Of a DNA stretch of 64,000 nucleotides, positions 41,845 to 50,855 are shown piece after piece. The notes beneath the pieces were generated by a model. That model ran no database searches. It was given only the letters and a program-made list of their open reading frames with translations, and had not been told where the DNA came from. Origin of the DNA: JBBQSN01 sp963825505 (GTDB lineage Bacteria; Actinomycetota; Actinomycetes; Actinomycetales; CAWJMD01); assembly GCA_963825505.1 (NCBI GenBank), contig CAWGTL010000006.1:1-64000 (forward strand). The letters are read 5' to 3'. The position numbers and the translations under genes are program-made. The stretch's first letter is position 1, and each line of letters opens with the position of its first letter.

Positions 41845-44205
41845 TTAGTCCGGAACGGCCGGGACGTCCTGTTCAGCGGCCGCCGCCGGGGCCTGGCGCA
41901 GCACCGCGGCGAGCAGGCGCGCCGCTGCGTGCTTGTCGAGCGGCTCGTTGCCGTTGCCGCACTTCGGCGACTGCACGCACGACGGGCACCCGGCGCGGCA
42001 GGGACACGCGTGCAGCGTCTCGAGCGTGGCGGTCAGCCACCGCTGCGCCCGCAGCCAGCCGCGCTCGGCGAAGCCCGCGCCCCCTGCGCGCGCGTCGTGG
42101 ACGAACACGGTGGCCGTCCCGGTGTCCGGGTGCAGCGCGGTCGACACCCCGCCGACGTCCCAGCGGTCGCAGGTGGCCACCAGCGGGAGCAGCCCGATCG
42201 CGCAGTGCTCGGCCGCGTGCACCGCCCCGGGCAGCTGGTCCGGCGCGACCTGGGCGGCCGCCAGCACGTCGTCGGGCAGCGTCCACCACACCGCGGTGGT
42301 CCGCAGGGTCCGCTCCGGCAGGTCGAGCGGGTGCTCGCCGAGCACCTCGCCGGAGCCGAGCCGCCGCCGCGTGTACCCGGTGACCCTGCTGGTGACCTCC
42401 ACGGTGCCGAGGCAGATGCCGACCGAACCCCACGCCGCCCGCTCGCGCCGCTCGAGCACCCGGATGTCGCCCACCGAGGTGGCGTGCGTGGTCCACGGCG
42501 GCGCCGGGGCCCGCACCAGCGCGGTGGAGCCCTCGAGGTCGAGGGCGACCACCTCGTAGGCCGAGCCACGGTGCAGGTACACCGCGCCGACGTGCACGGA
42601 GTGGTCGGCCGCGGCGGCGTCGACGGTGCCGAGCACCCGGCCGGTCGAGCCCTCGACCACCGAGACGGGGTCCGCGCCACCGCCGCCGCGCAGGTCGGTG
42701 AGGTCGGTGGCGCGGGTGGGGTGGGTCCAGAACCACCCGGACGCCCGCCGCCGCAGCAGCCCCCGCCGCACCAGCACCGCGAGCACCGAGCCGGTCGAGG
42801 GGCCGAACAGGTCGAGGTCGGCCTCGGTGACGGGCAGCTCGGCCGCGGCAGCGCACAGGTGCGGGGCCAGCACGTGGGGGTTGTCGGGGTCGAGCACGGT
42901 GGCCTCCACCGGGGCGCCGACGAGCTCCTCGGGGTGCGCCATCAGGTACGTGTCGAGCGGGTCGTCGGCGGCGACGAGCACGGCGAGCCCCCGCGTGCCC
43001 TGCCGCCCGGCCCGCCCCGCCTGCTGCCACAGCGACGAGCGGGTGCCGGGCCAGCCGCTGACCAGCACGGCGTCGAGCCCGGTGATGTCGACGCCGAGCT
43101 CGAGGGCGTTGGTGCTCGCCAGCGCCACGGTGCGGCCCGAGCGCAGCTGCCCCTCGAGCTCGCGGCGCTCCTCGGGCAGGTACCCGCCGCGGTAGGCCTG
43201 CACCAGCCGCCCGCTGCCCGGCTCGCGCTGCTCGAGCACCCGCGCCGCCTGCAGCGCCACCGCCTCGGCGCCCCGGCGCGACCGCACGAAGGCCAGCGAC
43301 CGCACCCGGGCGTCGACCAGGTCGGCGAGCAGCGCGGAGGTCTCGGCGGCGGTGCTGGTGCGGTGGCCCGCGGGGTCGGTGGGCGGCTCCCACAGCACGA
43401 GGTCGGTGCCCGCCCGGCGCGAGGTGTCGTCCTGCACCGCCACGACGTCGAGACCGGTGAGCCGGGCCGCCGTGGCGGCCGGGTCGGCCGCGGTGGCCGA
43501 CGCCAGCACGAACACCGGCGAGGCGCCGTGGTGCGCCGCCACCCGCCGCACGCGCCGCAGCACCGCCGCCACCTGGGCGCCGAAGACACCTCTGTAGCGG
43601 TGCATCTCGTCGACCACGACCACCTCGAGACCGCGCCAGAACGAGGCCCAACGGGCGTGCTGCGGCAGCATCGAGAAGTGCAGCATGTCGGGGTTGGTCA
43701 GCAGGTAGCCCGCGTGCTGCCGCGCCCACTGCCGCTGCTCGGGCGAGGTGTCGCCGTCGACCACCGCCGCCCGTACGTCGGTGCCGAGCGAGGTGACCGC
43801 GCAGAGCTGGTCGGCCGCGAGCGCCTTGGTGGGCGAGACGTACAGGACGCCGGGACGGGTGAGCAGCCCACCGCCCTCGAGCAGGCGCGTCAGCGCGGGC
43901 AGCTGGTACGACAGCGACTTGCCGGACGCCGTGCCGGTGGCCACCACGACGTGCCGCCCGGCGCGCACCAGCTCGGCCACCTCCACCTGGTGCCGCCACG
44001 GCCGCTCGACGCCGGCACGGCGCCAACCCTCCACCAGCTGCGGGTGCGCCCACGCCGGCCAGTCGGCGGTGCTGCCGGCGCTCGCCGGCGTGCGGTGCAC
44101 GTGCCGCACCCGGTCGCGGCGGCCCGGCGGGGCCAGCAGGGTGCCGAGCGCGCCGCCGACGGTCGCGGCGTCCGCGCCGCCGTCGACGAGCTGAGCGGCG
44201 GCCAT
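41845..44205 (-). CDS. DEAD/DEAH helicase with DUF1998 (MrfA/Hrq1-like)
   Basis: 786 residues from the ATG at 44205. Motif I VVATGTASGKSLSYQLPAL, Ia YVSPTKALAADQ, II VVVDEMHRYRGVFG (DEMH), III VLASATAAD, IV-VI ALASTNALELGVDITGLDAV and QQAGRAGRQGTRGLAV. The C-terminal DUF1998 region ends with a four-cysteine zinc cluster, CPCRAGCPSCVQSPKCGNGN. This domain order is that of Hrq1/MrfA helicases; MrfA of Bacillus repairs mitomycin C lesions. The corresponding mycobacterial gene lies beside the tad locus (Rv3649). It diverges from the STAS gene, 203 bases between starts. Confidence 0.92.
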   Translation of the reverse strand: MAAAQLVDGGADAATVGGALGTLLAPPGRRDRVRHVHRTPASAGSTADWPAWAHPQLVEGWRRAGVERPWRHQVEVAELVRAGRHVVVATGTASGKSLSYQLPALTRLLEGGGLLTRPGVLYVSPTKALAADQLCAVTSLGTDVRAAVVDGDTSPEQRQWARQHAGYLLTNPDMLHFSMLPQHARWASFWRGLEVVVVDEMHRYRGVFGAQVAAVLRRVRRVAAHHGASPVFVLASATAADPAATAARLTGLDVVAVQDDTSRRAGTDLVLWEPPTDPAGHRTSTAAETSALLADLVDARVRSLAFVRSRRGAEAVALQAARVLEQREPGSGRLVQAYRGGYLPEERRELEGQLRSGRTVALASTNALELGVDITGLDAVLVSGWPGTRSSLWQQAGRAGRQGTRGLAVLVAADDPLDTYLMAHPEELVGAPVEATVLDPDNPHVLAPHLCAAAAELPVTEADLDLFGPSTGSVLAVLVRRGLLRRRASGWFWTHPTRATDLTDLRGGGGADPVSVVEGSTGRVLGTVDAAAADHSVHVGAVYLHRGSAYEVVALDLEGSTALVRAPAPPWTTHATSVGDIRVLERRERAAWGSVGICLGTVEVTSRVTGYTRRRLGSGEVLGEHPLDLPERTLRTTAVWWTLPDDVLAAAQVAPDQLPGAVHAAEHCAIGLLPLVATCDRWDVGGVSTALHPDTGTATVFVHDARAGGAGFAERGWLRAQRWLTATLETLHACPCRAGCPSCVQSPKCGNGNEPLDKHAAARLLAAVLRQAPAAAAEQDVPAVPD

Positions 44206-44408
44206 CCGGCGATCCTCGCACCGCGCGCCGACAGCGGGGCCGCCCCGACGCCCGCCGGACGGTCGAGCCCGTGGGTGGTCGCGCTCCCGCGCCGGAAGCC
44301 CCGGCGAGTTCGCCCAGGAGGTGTGCCCCTCCGCCCGGGGGATGGTTAGATGCCACGGGACGTCGGGGCGCACCCCGACGCGACGCGCGCGACCGTGGGA
44401 GACGCCAA

Positions 44409-44762
44409 GTGGACCTGTCCGTGACCAGCCGTGAGCAGGGTGGCCGCACCGTCGTCGAGGTCGGCGGCGAGATCGACGTCTACACCGCACCGGTGCTGCG
44501 CGAGCGGTTGAACGACCTGGTCGGCGAGGGGCACCACCACCTCGTCGTCGACATGGAGAACGTCGACTTCCTCGACTCCACCGGCCTCGGCGTGCTCGTC
44601 GGCGGCCTCAAGCGGGTTCGCGCCCACGACGGCTCGCTGCACCTGGTCTGCACCCAGGAGAAGATCCTCAAGGTCTTCCGGATCACCGGCCTCACCAAGG
44701 TGTTCCCCATCCACTCCACGGTCGACGAGGCCGTCGCCGCGACCGGCGGCACCGCCGGCTGA
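44409..44762 (+). CDS. STAS-domain anti-sigma factor antagonist
   Basis: 117 residues from a GTG at 44409. VDLSVTSREQGGRTVVEVGG, then EIDVYTAPVLRERL, is the standard N-terminus of the BldG/SpoIIAA group. The phosphorylatable serine is S57 in FLDSTGLGVLVGGLKRVRAH. Unphosphorylated antagonists bind an anti-sigma kinase and free a sigma factor. The next gene encodes an ATPase-fold protein that would be the natural partner, but its ATP site is degenerate. No sigma factor gene is nearby. Confidence 0.9.
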   Translation: MDLSVTSREQGGRTVVEVGGEIDVYTAPVLRERLNDLVGEGHHHLVVDMENVDFLDSTGLGVLVGGLKRVRAHDGSLHLVCTQEKILKVFRITGLTKVFPIHSTVDEAVAATGGTAG

Positions 44763-44796
44763 GCCGGCGAGCCACCTCCCACGACCTCCTCACGGC

Positions 44797-45246
44797 GTGA
44801 CTGACGAGCCCGGACCCCCCGGGCCAGGCGCTGCGTCGCGCCCCGTGCCGTCGCAGGGCGTCCCGGGGCACGACGGGCCCGACCGCGCCGTCGAGCTCGA
44901 GCTCCCCGCCACCGCCGAGCACGTCCGCACCGCCCGGCTCGTCAGCGTCGCCGTCGCCCGCCGGATGGGCCTGGACGACGAGCTGGTCGAGGAGGTGCGG
45001 CTCGCCGTCGGCGAGGCGTGCGCCCGGCACCTCACCAGCGGGGCCGGCACCCGACGGCTGCGGCTCGAGCTGCGCGAGGACGTCCCCGGCCGGCCCGGCC
45101 TGCACGTCGTCGTCCGCGCCGTGGGTGCCGGCGGCACCCTCGCCCCCGCCGCCACCGACGACCTGTCGCTCGCCGTGCTGGAGGGGCTCGTCCCCGAGCT
45201 GCGGGTCGGCGCCTACCGCCTCGACCTGCACTGGCCCGTCGTGTGA
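44797..45246 (+). CDS. Anti-sigma-kinase-like ATPase fold, degenerate
   Basis: 149 residues from a GTG at 44797. After a Pro/Gly-rich leader, LELPATAEHVRTARLVSVAV and DELVEEVRLAVGEACARHLT follow the SpoIIAB/RsbW fold. The N-box Asn (normally in EALANA) is replaced: EACARH. The glycine-rich ATP lid (DxGxG) is missing: the segment reads VVRAVGAGGTLAPAATDDLS. It is unlikely to be a working kinase, but may still bind the STAS protein encoded 34 bases upstream. The gene precedes hppA by 215 bases. Confidence 0.7.
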   Translation: MTDEPGPPGPGAASRPVPSQGVPGHDGPDRAVELELPATAEHVRTARLVSVAVARRMGLDDELVEEVRLAVGEACARHLTSGAGTRRLRLELREDVPGRPGLHVVVRAVGAGGTLAPAATDDLSLAVLEGLVPELRVGAYRLDLHWPVV

Positions 45247-45461
45247 GCCTCCGCCGGTGCGTCCGGCACCGAGCGACGTGTGACCTGTGCCGCACCTGTG
45301 TCCGAGGTCACGCGCGATCTGCGTAGACTCCGCCGCGACCCGCCCACGTGCGCTCCAGCCCTACGGCCACGTCCGGGCCCGGGTGAACCCGGTACGACCA
45401 CCCGGTCGACCAGACCAGATCAGACACGCACGCCAACTGACACACACGTCAAGGAGGACGG

Positions 45462-47837
45462 ATGTCGAGCCACACGCTCGCACCACTGCTGGGAACGGGG
45501 CCTGTGGCATCGTCCGGCACCACCACCGTCGAGCTCGCCGGCGGCAACCAGACCCTCGTGGTCGTCGTCGCGGTGATCGCCCTCGTGGCCCTGGTGATGG
45601 CGGTCGTGTTCCGCAGCCAGGTGCTCTCGTACGGCGAGGGCACGGCCAAGATGCAGGAGATCGCGCTCGCGGTGCAGGAGGGCGCCAGCGCCTACCTGAA
45701 CCGGCAGTTCCGCACCCTGGCGCTGTTCGTCGTCCTGGTCTTCGCGCTGCTGTTCCTGCTCCCCGGTGACTTCGACATCCGCGCCGGGCGCAGCATCGCG
45801 TTCGTCTTCGGCGCCGTGTTCTCGGCCGCCATCGGCTACCTGGGCATGTCGCTCGCCGTGCGGGCCAACGTCCGCGTGGCCGCGGCGGCGCGCGAGGCCG
45901 ACGGCAAGGCGATCGGCACCCGGATCGCGTTCCGCACCGGCGGCGTGGTCGGCATGGCCACCGTCGGGCTCGGCCTGCTCGGCGCGTCCGCCGTCGTCCT
46001 GATCTTCAAGGGCGACGCCCCCTCGGTCCTGGAGGGCTTCGGCTTCGGCGCCGCGCTGCTCGCGATGTTCATGCGCGTCGGCGGCGGCATCTTCACCAAG
46101 GCGGCCGACGTCGGCGCCGACCTGGTCGGCAAGGTCGAGGCCGGCATCCCCGAGGACGACCCGCGCAACGCGGCCACGATCGCCGACAACGTGGGCGACA
46201 ACGTCGGCGACTGCGCCGGCATGGCGGCCGACCTGTTCGAGTCCTACGCCGTGACGCTGGTCGCGGCGCTGATCCTCGGCAAGGCCGCCTTCGGCGACCA
46301 GGGCCTGGTGTTCCCGCTCATCGTCCCGGCGATCGGTGCCCTCACCGCCGTCCTCGGCGTGTTCATCACCAAGCCCCGCGGCGACGAGAGCGGCCTCACC
46401 GCGATCAACCGCGGCTTCTACATCTCCGCCGCGGTCGCCGCCGTCGGCTCGGCGATCGCCGCGTTCGTCTACCTGCCGAGCTCGTACAGCGGCCTGGTCA
46501 ACGTCAACGCCGAGATCGCCGACCTGTCCGGCGACCCGCGGGTCGTCGCCACCATGGCGGTCCTGCTGGGCATCGTCCTGGCCGGCATCATCCTGTGGCT
46601 CACCGGCTACTTCACCGGCACCGACAAGCCCCCGACGATGAACGTGGCCAAGACCTCGCTCACCGGTCCGGCCACCGTCGTGCTGTCCGGCATCGGCGTC
46701 GGCTTCGAGTCGGCCGTCTACACCGCGGTGATCATCGCGGGCGCCGTGTACGCCGCGTTCCTGCTCGGCGGCGGCTCGGTCGTGCTGTCGCTCTTCCTCA
46801 TCGCGCTCGCGGGCTGCGGCCTCCTCACCACGGTCGGCGTCATCGTGGCGATGGACACCTTCGGCCCGGTCTCCGACAACGCCCAGGGCATCGCGGAGAT
46901 GAGCGGCGACGTCGACGGCGAGGGCGCGCAGATCCTCACCGACCTCGACGCCGTCGGCAACACCACCAAGGCGATCACCAAGGGCATCGCGATCGCCACG
47001 GCCGTCCTGGCCGCGACCGCGCTGTTCGGCTCCTACCAGGACGCCATCACCACCGCGATCGCGCAGGCCGGCACGCCCGACCTGCCGGCGTCGTTCCTCT
47101 ACGAGGTCTCCAGCCCGGGCGTCCTGGTCGGCCTGATCCTCGGCGCCTCGGTCGTGTTCCTGTTCTCCGGCCTCGCGATCGACGCCGTCACCCGCGCCGC
47201 CGGCGCGATCGTGTTCGAGGTGCGCCGCCAGTTCCGCGAGCACCCCGGGATCATGGACGGCACCGAGAAGCCCGAGTACGGCCGCGTGGTCGACATCTGC
47301 ACCCGCGACTCGCTGCGCGAGCTGGCGACCCCGGGCCTGCTGGCGGCCTTCGCCCCGATCGCGGTGGGCTTCGGTCTCGGCGTCGGCCCGCTGGCGGGCT
47401 ACCTCGCCGGCGCGATCGGCACCGGCGTCCTGATGGCCGTGTTCCTGGCCAACTCCGGCGGCTCCTGGGACAACGCCAAGAAGATCGTCGAGGACGGCAC
47501 CCACGGCGGCAAGGGCTCGGCCGCCCACGAGGCCGTCGTCATCGGCGACACCGTCGGCGACCCGTTCAAGGACACCGCCGGCCCGGCCATCAACCCGCTC
47601 ATCAAGGTGATGAACCTGGTCGCGGTGCTCATCGCCCCGGCCGTGGTGACGCTGTCGATCGGCGACTCGGCGAACCCGCTGCTGCGCGGGATCATCGCCG
47701 GCGTCTCCGTCGTGATCATCGTGGTGGCGGTGACCATCTCCAAGCGCCGCGGTGGCGCGATCAGCGACGACGTCCCGGCCGCCGGGCCGGTCGCCGCCGA
47801 GCCGCGCGACGCCCAGCAGGCCGAGCCGCTGCACTGA
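45462..47837 (+). CDS. hppA: Membrane proton-pumping pyrophosphatase
   Basis: 791 residues from the ATG at 45462 with AAGGAGGACGG upstream. About 16 membrane helices. The PPi/Mg site motifs are ADVGADLVGKVEAGIPEDDP, ATIADNVGDNVGDCAGMAAD and, near the end, AHEAVVIGDTVGDPFKDTAG. The segment VGNTTKAITKGIAIAT has Lys where K+-dependent enzymes have Ala, so a K+-independent, H+-pumping enzyme is predicted. It couples PPi hydrolysis to proton export, saving energy from biosynthesis. Monocistronic: 215 bases upstream and a clear terminator downstream. Confidence 0.96.
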   Translation: MSSHTLAPLLGTGPVASSGTTTVELAGGNQTLVVVVAVIALVALVMAVVFRSQVLSYGEGTAKMQEIALAVQEGASAYLNRQFRTLALFVVLVFALLFLLPGDFDIRAGRSIAFVFGAVFSAAIGYLGMSLAVRANVRVAAAAREADGKAIGTRIAFRTGGVVGMATVGLGLLGASAVVLIFKGDAPSVLEGFGFGAALLAMFMRVGGGIFTKAADVGADLVGKVEAGIPEDDPRNAATIADNVGDNVGDCAGMAADLFESYAVTLVAALILGKAAFGDQGLVFPLIVPAIGALTAVLGVFITKPRGDESGLTAINRGFYISAAVAAVGSAIAAFVYLPSSYSGLVNVNAEIADLSGDPRVVATMAVLLGIVLAGIILWLTGYFTGTDKPPTMNVAKTSLTGPATVVLSGIGVGFESAVYTAVIIAGAVYAAFLLGGGSVVLSLFLIALAGCGLLTTVGVIVAMDTFGPVSDNAQGIAEMSGDVDGEGAQILTDLDAVGNTTKAITKGIAIATAVLAATALFGSYQDAITTAIAQAGTPDLPASFLYEVSSPGVLVGLILGASVVFLFSGLAIDAVTRAAGAIVFEVRRQFREHPGIMDGTEKPEYGRVVDICTRDSLRELATPGLLAAFAPIAVGFGLGVGPLAGYLAGAIGTGVLMAVFLANSGGSWDNAKKIVEDGTHGGKGSAAHEAVVIGDTVGDPFKDTAGPAINPLIKVMNLVAVLIAPAVVTLSIGDSANPLLRGIIAGVSVVIIVVAVTISKRRGGAISDDVPAAGPVAAEPRDAQQAEPLH

Positions 47838-47844
47838 TCGCAGG

Positions 47845-47877
47845 AGGTGCCCCTTCCCGGCCCGGGAAGGGGCACCT
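47845..47877 (+). terminator. Terminator of hppA
   Basis: AGGTGCCCCTTCCCG (47845-47859), loop GCC, CGGGAAGGGGCACCT (47863-47877): a perfect 15-base-pair stem starting eight bases after the hppA stop. GCAG/CTGC flanks extend the pairing past one mismatch. Confidence 0.88.
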
Positions 47878-47910
47878 GCTGCGTCCGGGGCCCGGCCTAG
47901 GCTCCTGCTG

Positions 47911-48651
47911 ATGCCCGACCACCTCGTCCTGCTGCTGGTCGCGGGGTTCTTCGCGGGCCTGATCGGGTCCGGCGCAGGGCTCGCGTCCCTGGTGTCGTAC
48001 CCGGCCCTGCTGCTCATCGGGCTGCCGCCGCTGGCTGCCAACGTCTCCAACACCGTCGCGCTGACGATCAGCTCGACCACCGGTATCGCCGGGTCGTGGC
48101 CGGAGCTGCGGGGGCAGCTGCGCCGGCTGCTGCCGTACGTGCTCGTGGCCCTGGTCGGCGGCGTCGTCGGGATGGCGCTGCTGCTCGCCTTCCCCGCCGA
48201 GGCGTTCGAGGCGGTGGTGCCCTGGCTGATCGGCCTCGCGTCCGTGGCGCTCCTGGCCCGGCCGTGGCTGCAGAAGGCGCGGTCCGAGCGCTTCGGCGAG
48301 CACCACCCGCTGGTGGTCGGCGCAGTCGGCCTGGTCTGCGTCTACGGCGGCTACTTCGGCGCGGCGGCCGGCGTCCTGGTGATGGCCGTGATCGGCGCGG
48401 TCGTCCCGGACCGGTGGCCGTTCGTCAACGCGTCGAAGAACGTGCTGCTCGGCGTCTCGAACCTCGCCGCCTCGATCGGGTTCCTCCTGCTCGGGCCGGT
48501 CGTCTGGTCCGCCACCCTCCCGCTCGCGGGGGGAGCGCTGGTCGGTGCGGCGGTCGGGCCGGCGGTCGTGCGGCGGCTGCCGGAGACGCCGGTGCGGCTG
48601 GTGATCGGTGTCGCGGGCCTCGCACTGGCTGTGCGGCTCGCGCTCGGCTGA
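47911..48651 (+). CDS. TauE/SafE-family membrane exporter
   Basis: 246 residues from the ATG at 47911. Family signatures: AGFFAGLIGSGAGLASLVSY, NVSNTVALTISSTTGIAGSW, GGYFGAAAGVLVMAVIGAVV, and NASKNVLLGVSNLAASIGFL. Seven to eight helices. Members export sulfite, sulfoacetate or related organosulfonates, or import sulfate-like anions; the substrate here is unknown and no sulfur genes adjoin. It converges with the HxlR regulator gene, one base between the stops. Confidence 0.9.
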   Translation: MPDHLVLLLVAGFFAGLIGSGAGLASLVSYPALLLIGLPPLAANVSNTVALTISSTTGIAGSWPELRGQLRRLLPYVLVALVGGVVGMALLLAFPAEAFEAVVPWLIGLASVALLARPWLQKARSERFGEHHPLVVGAVGLVCVYGGYFGAAAGVLVMAVIGAVVPDRWPFVNASKNVLLGVSNLAASIGFLLLGPVVWSATLPLAGGALVGAAVGPAVVRRLPETPVRLVIGVAGLALAVRLALG

Positions 48652-48652
48652 C

Positions 48653-49345
48653 TCAGGACGACACGGCGCGCGACGCCCGGGTGCCGGCGAAGGCGCTGCG
48701 GCCCAACCACTCCCAGATCCGGTCCGCGTCGCGCGAGGGGCCGACGACCTGCAGCTGGCGGCCGCGGAGCACCGCGTCCGGCGTCGTGTCGCCCGTCCAG
48801 ACCTCGGTGAGCGCGCGGACCGACGAGCGCACCTCGAGGGTGAGGTCGTGACCGGGGTCGTCGCGGCAGAGGTCGGCTACGCGGTCCTCGACCACGAGCC
48901 ACCAGTCGGTCTCCCTCGGGCCGGCGTCGGGGAAGTGGAAGTGGATGACCACCCGGCGGTCCGGCGGGAACTGCTCGAGCCGCACGAACCGGCGCACGTC
49001 CCACATCAGGAAGCCGGCGTCGAGCTGGTCGTCGCGCAGCCGGCTGCCGATCCAGCGGGCGCCCCAGTGCCCGAGCGACATCACGATCGGACGGAGCTCC
49101 TCTCCCGCCGCGGTCAGCAGGTAGGAGCCGGCACGGCCCTCGCCGGTGCGCCGCACCACCCCGAACTCCTCGAGGGTGCGCAGCCGCCGGGCGAGCAGGG
49201 TGGGTGACATCCGCGGCAGACCGCGGCGGATCTCGTTGAACCGGGTGCTGCCGCACAGCAGCTCGCGCACCACCAGCGGCGTCCACCGGTCGCACAGGAC
49301 CTCCGCGCCGCGCGCCACGGTGCAGAACTGGCCGTAGTCCGTCAT
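48653..49345 (-). CDS. HxlR-family winged-helix regulator
   Basis: 230 residues from the ATG at 49345. The HxlR domain fills residues 1-100: FCTVARGAEVLCDRWTPLVV, RFNEIRRGLPRMSPTLLARR, YLLTAAGEELRPIVMSLGHW. The C-terminal 120 residues (VIHFHFPDAGPRETDWWLVV) are an SCP2-like extension seen in long HxlR proteins, possibly a ligand pocket. It is divergent from a methyltransferase gene, 127 bases apart, and probably controls it. A short inverted repeat lies between. Confidence 0.88.
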   Translation of the reverse strand: MTDYGQFCTVARGAEVLCDRWTPLVVRELLCGSTRFNEIRRGLPRMSPTLLARRLRTLEEFGVVRRTGEGRAGSYLLTAAGEELRPIVMSLGHWGARWIGSRLRDDQLDAGFLMWDVRRFVRLEQFPPDRRVVIHFHFPDAGPRETDWWLVVEDRVADLCRDDPGHDLTLEVRSSVRALTEVWTGDTTPDAVLRGRQLQVVGPSRDADRIWEWLGRSAFAGTRASRAVSS

Positions 49346-49378
49346 GGCCCGACGGTAGGGACGTCGAGTCCGGGTGCC

Positions 49379-49398
49379 TAGTACAGACCGTGGACTAG
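49379..49398. promoter_or_regulatory. Candidate HxlR operator
   Basis: CTAGT and ACTAG arms separated by 10 bases (ACAGACCGTGG region) in the divergent gap between the HxlR gene and the methyltransferase gene. Dimeric winged-helix regulators bind such sites; no experimental basis. Confidence 0.35.
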
Positions 49399-49472
49399 TG
49401 ACGGGGTCCTCGTGGTCGGACAGTTCGTGGCACCCCGCGGCACCGGCCGGGGGCGACGAGAGGAGCACGACG

Positions 49473-50339
49473 ATGACCGCGCAGGCGACCTTCGACCCGG
49501 TGGTGTTCAAGCAGACGACCCGACGGCAGTGGCAGGAGGCGGCCGACGCCTGGCACCGTTGGGGCGAGGTGATCGGCCGCTGGCTCGACGCGTCGACGAC
49601 CGAGATGATCGGGCTCGCCCGGATCGGCGAGGGATCGCGCGTCCTGGACGTCGCGGCCGGTGCGGGCGAGCAGACGCTGCGGATCGCCCGGCAGGTCGGT
49701 CCGTCCGGCCGCGTGCTCGCCACGGACATCGCGCCGGACCTGCTGGCCCGGGCCGAGGCCGACGCCGCCGCGGCCGGGCTCGCGAACGTCAGCACCCGCG
49801 AGCTGGACGGCGAGGACACCGGGAGCCTGGACGCCGGCTCCTTCGACGCCGCCGTGAGCCGGGTGGGACTCATCTACTTCCCCGACCGCGCCCGCGCCCT
49901 CGCAGGGATCCACCACGTGCTGCGGCCCGGAGGTCGTGTCGCTGCGGTCACCTACTCCACGCCGGACCGCAACGGGTTCTTCGCCGTCCCCGTCGGCATC
50001 ATCCGCGCCCGGGCCGGGCTCCCCGCGCCGGTGCCCGGCCAGCCGGGCCCGTTCTCGCTCGGTGGCCCGGGCGTCCTCGAGCAGGCGCTCGCCGCCGCGG
50101 GCTTCGCCGAGGTGGAGGTCCGCACCGTCCCGTCGCCGCTGCGGCTGGGCTCGGCCGCCGAGTGCGTCCGGTTCCAGAAGGAGTCCTTCGGCGCCCTGCA
50201 CCAGATGCTCGCGGGCCTGGAGCCGGCCGAGCGGGAGGACGTCTGGGCCGAGGTCGAGGACGCCCTGCGCCAGTTCGAGGGACCGGACGGCTTCGTCGGT
50301 CCGTGCGAGATGCTGGTGGGTGCCGCGACCCGTCCGTGA
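49473..50339 (+). CDS. Class I SAM-dependent methyltransferase
   Basis: 288 residues from the ATG at 49473. SAM motif I is VLDVAAGAGEQTLRIARQVG (about 58-77), motif II ATDIAPDLLARAEADAAAAG, and motif IV region FDAAVSRVGLIYFPDRARAL with HHVLRPGGRVAAVTYSTPDR. It belongs to the UbiE-like group. The C-terminal part (EVEVRTVPSPLRLGSAAECV) probably recognises the substrate, which is unknown. Single gene under likely control of the divergent HxlR protein. Confidence 0.88.
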   Translation: MTAQATFDPVVFKQTTRRQWQEAADAWHRWGEVIGRWLDASTTEMIGLARIGEGSRVLDVAAGAGEQTLRIARQVGPSGRVLATDIAPDLLARAEADAAAAGLANVSTRELDGEDTGSLDAGSFDAAVSRVGLIYFPDRARALAGIHHVLRPGGRVAAVTYSTPDRNGFFAVPVGIIRARAGLPAPVPGQPGPFSLGGPGVLEQALAAAGFAEVEVRTVPSPLRLGSAAECVRFQKESFGALHQMLAGLEPAEREDVWAEVEDALRQFEGPDGFVGPCEMLVGAATRP

Positions 50340-50415
50340 CGGACGGTGGCCGGCGCCCGCACCGGTTCGGCGATCCGCCAGCGGGGCAGGTGCCGGGAGG
50401 CGTAGGTTCCTCCCC

Positions 50416-50850
50416 GTGGACCGGGCCGCGCGCGCAGCGCTCCTGCGAGCCCTCGCCCTGGCTGGCGCCGCGGGCGGGCTGGGGCTCGCGGCCGCCCTCC
50501 TCGGCCGCGGCCCGAACCCCCGACTCGTCCGCGCCGGGCACGAGGTCGCATCTCCCTCAAAGCGTTTCACCGCCCGGGTCGAGACCACGCGAGGTGAGGA
50601 CGGCGTGCCCCTGTGGCGGCCCGTCGTCGTCGACCAGCGCGGCACCGAGGTGTTCCGCTCCGAGGGCGTGTTCGCCGCGGTCAAGGGTCTGGCCGTCACC
50701 TGGGAGCCGGGTCTCGACACGCTCTGGGTGGTCTCGCCGGACGGCACCCTGTTCGTGCAGGAAGGGCCGCACGCCTGGACCGCGACGGCCCTGACCCGGG
50801 CCACCGCCGACCTCGTGCCCGCGGAGGTCCGCGGCCTCACCGGGCCCTGA
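50416..50850 (+). CDS. Hypothetical exported or membrane-anchored protein
   Basis: 144 residues from a GTG at 50416. The N-terminus VDRAARAALLRALALAGAAG with GLGLAAALLG is a weak signal or anchor without a lipobox cysteine. The body (SKRFTARVETTRGEDGVPLW; GLAVTWEPGLDTLWVVSPDG) reads as beta strands, like one blade of a propeller. No family recognised. It ends five bases before the next methyltransferase start. Confidence 0.5.
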   Translation: MDRAARAALLRALALAGAAGGLGLAAALLGRGPNPRLVRAGHEVASPSKRFTARVETTRGEDGVPLWRPVVVDQRGTEVFRSEGVFAAVKGLAVTWEPGLDTLWVVSPDGTLFVQEGPHAWTATALTRATADLVPAEVRGLTGP

Positions 50851-50855
50851 CCGGC

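Noticed and set aside
45420..48080. An 886-codon minus-strand frame opposite hppA
   Set aside because: It is a shadow of hppA: low-complexity Asp/Gly/His composition, no domains, and no ribosome site.
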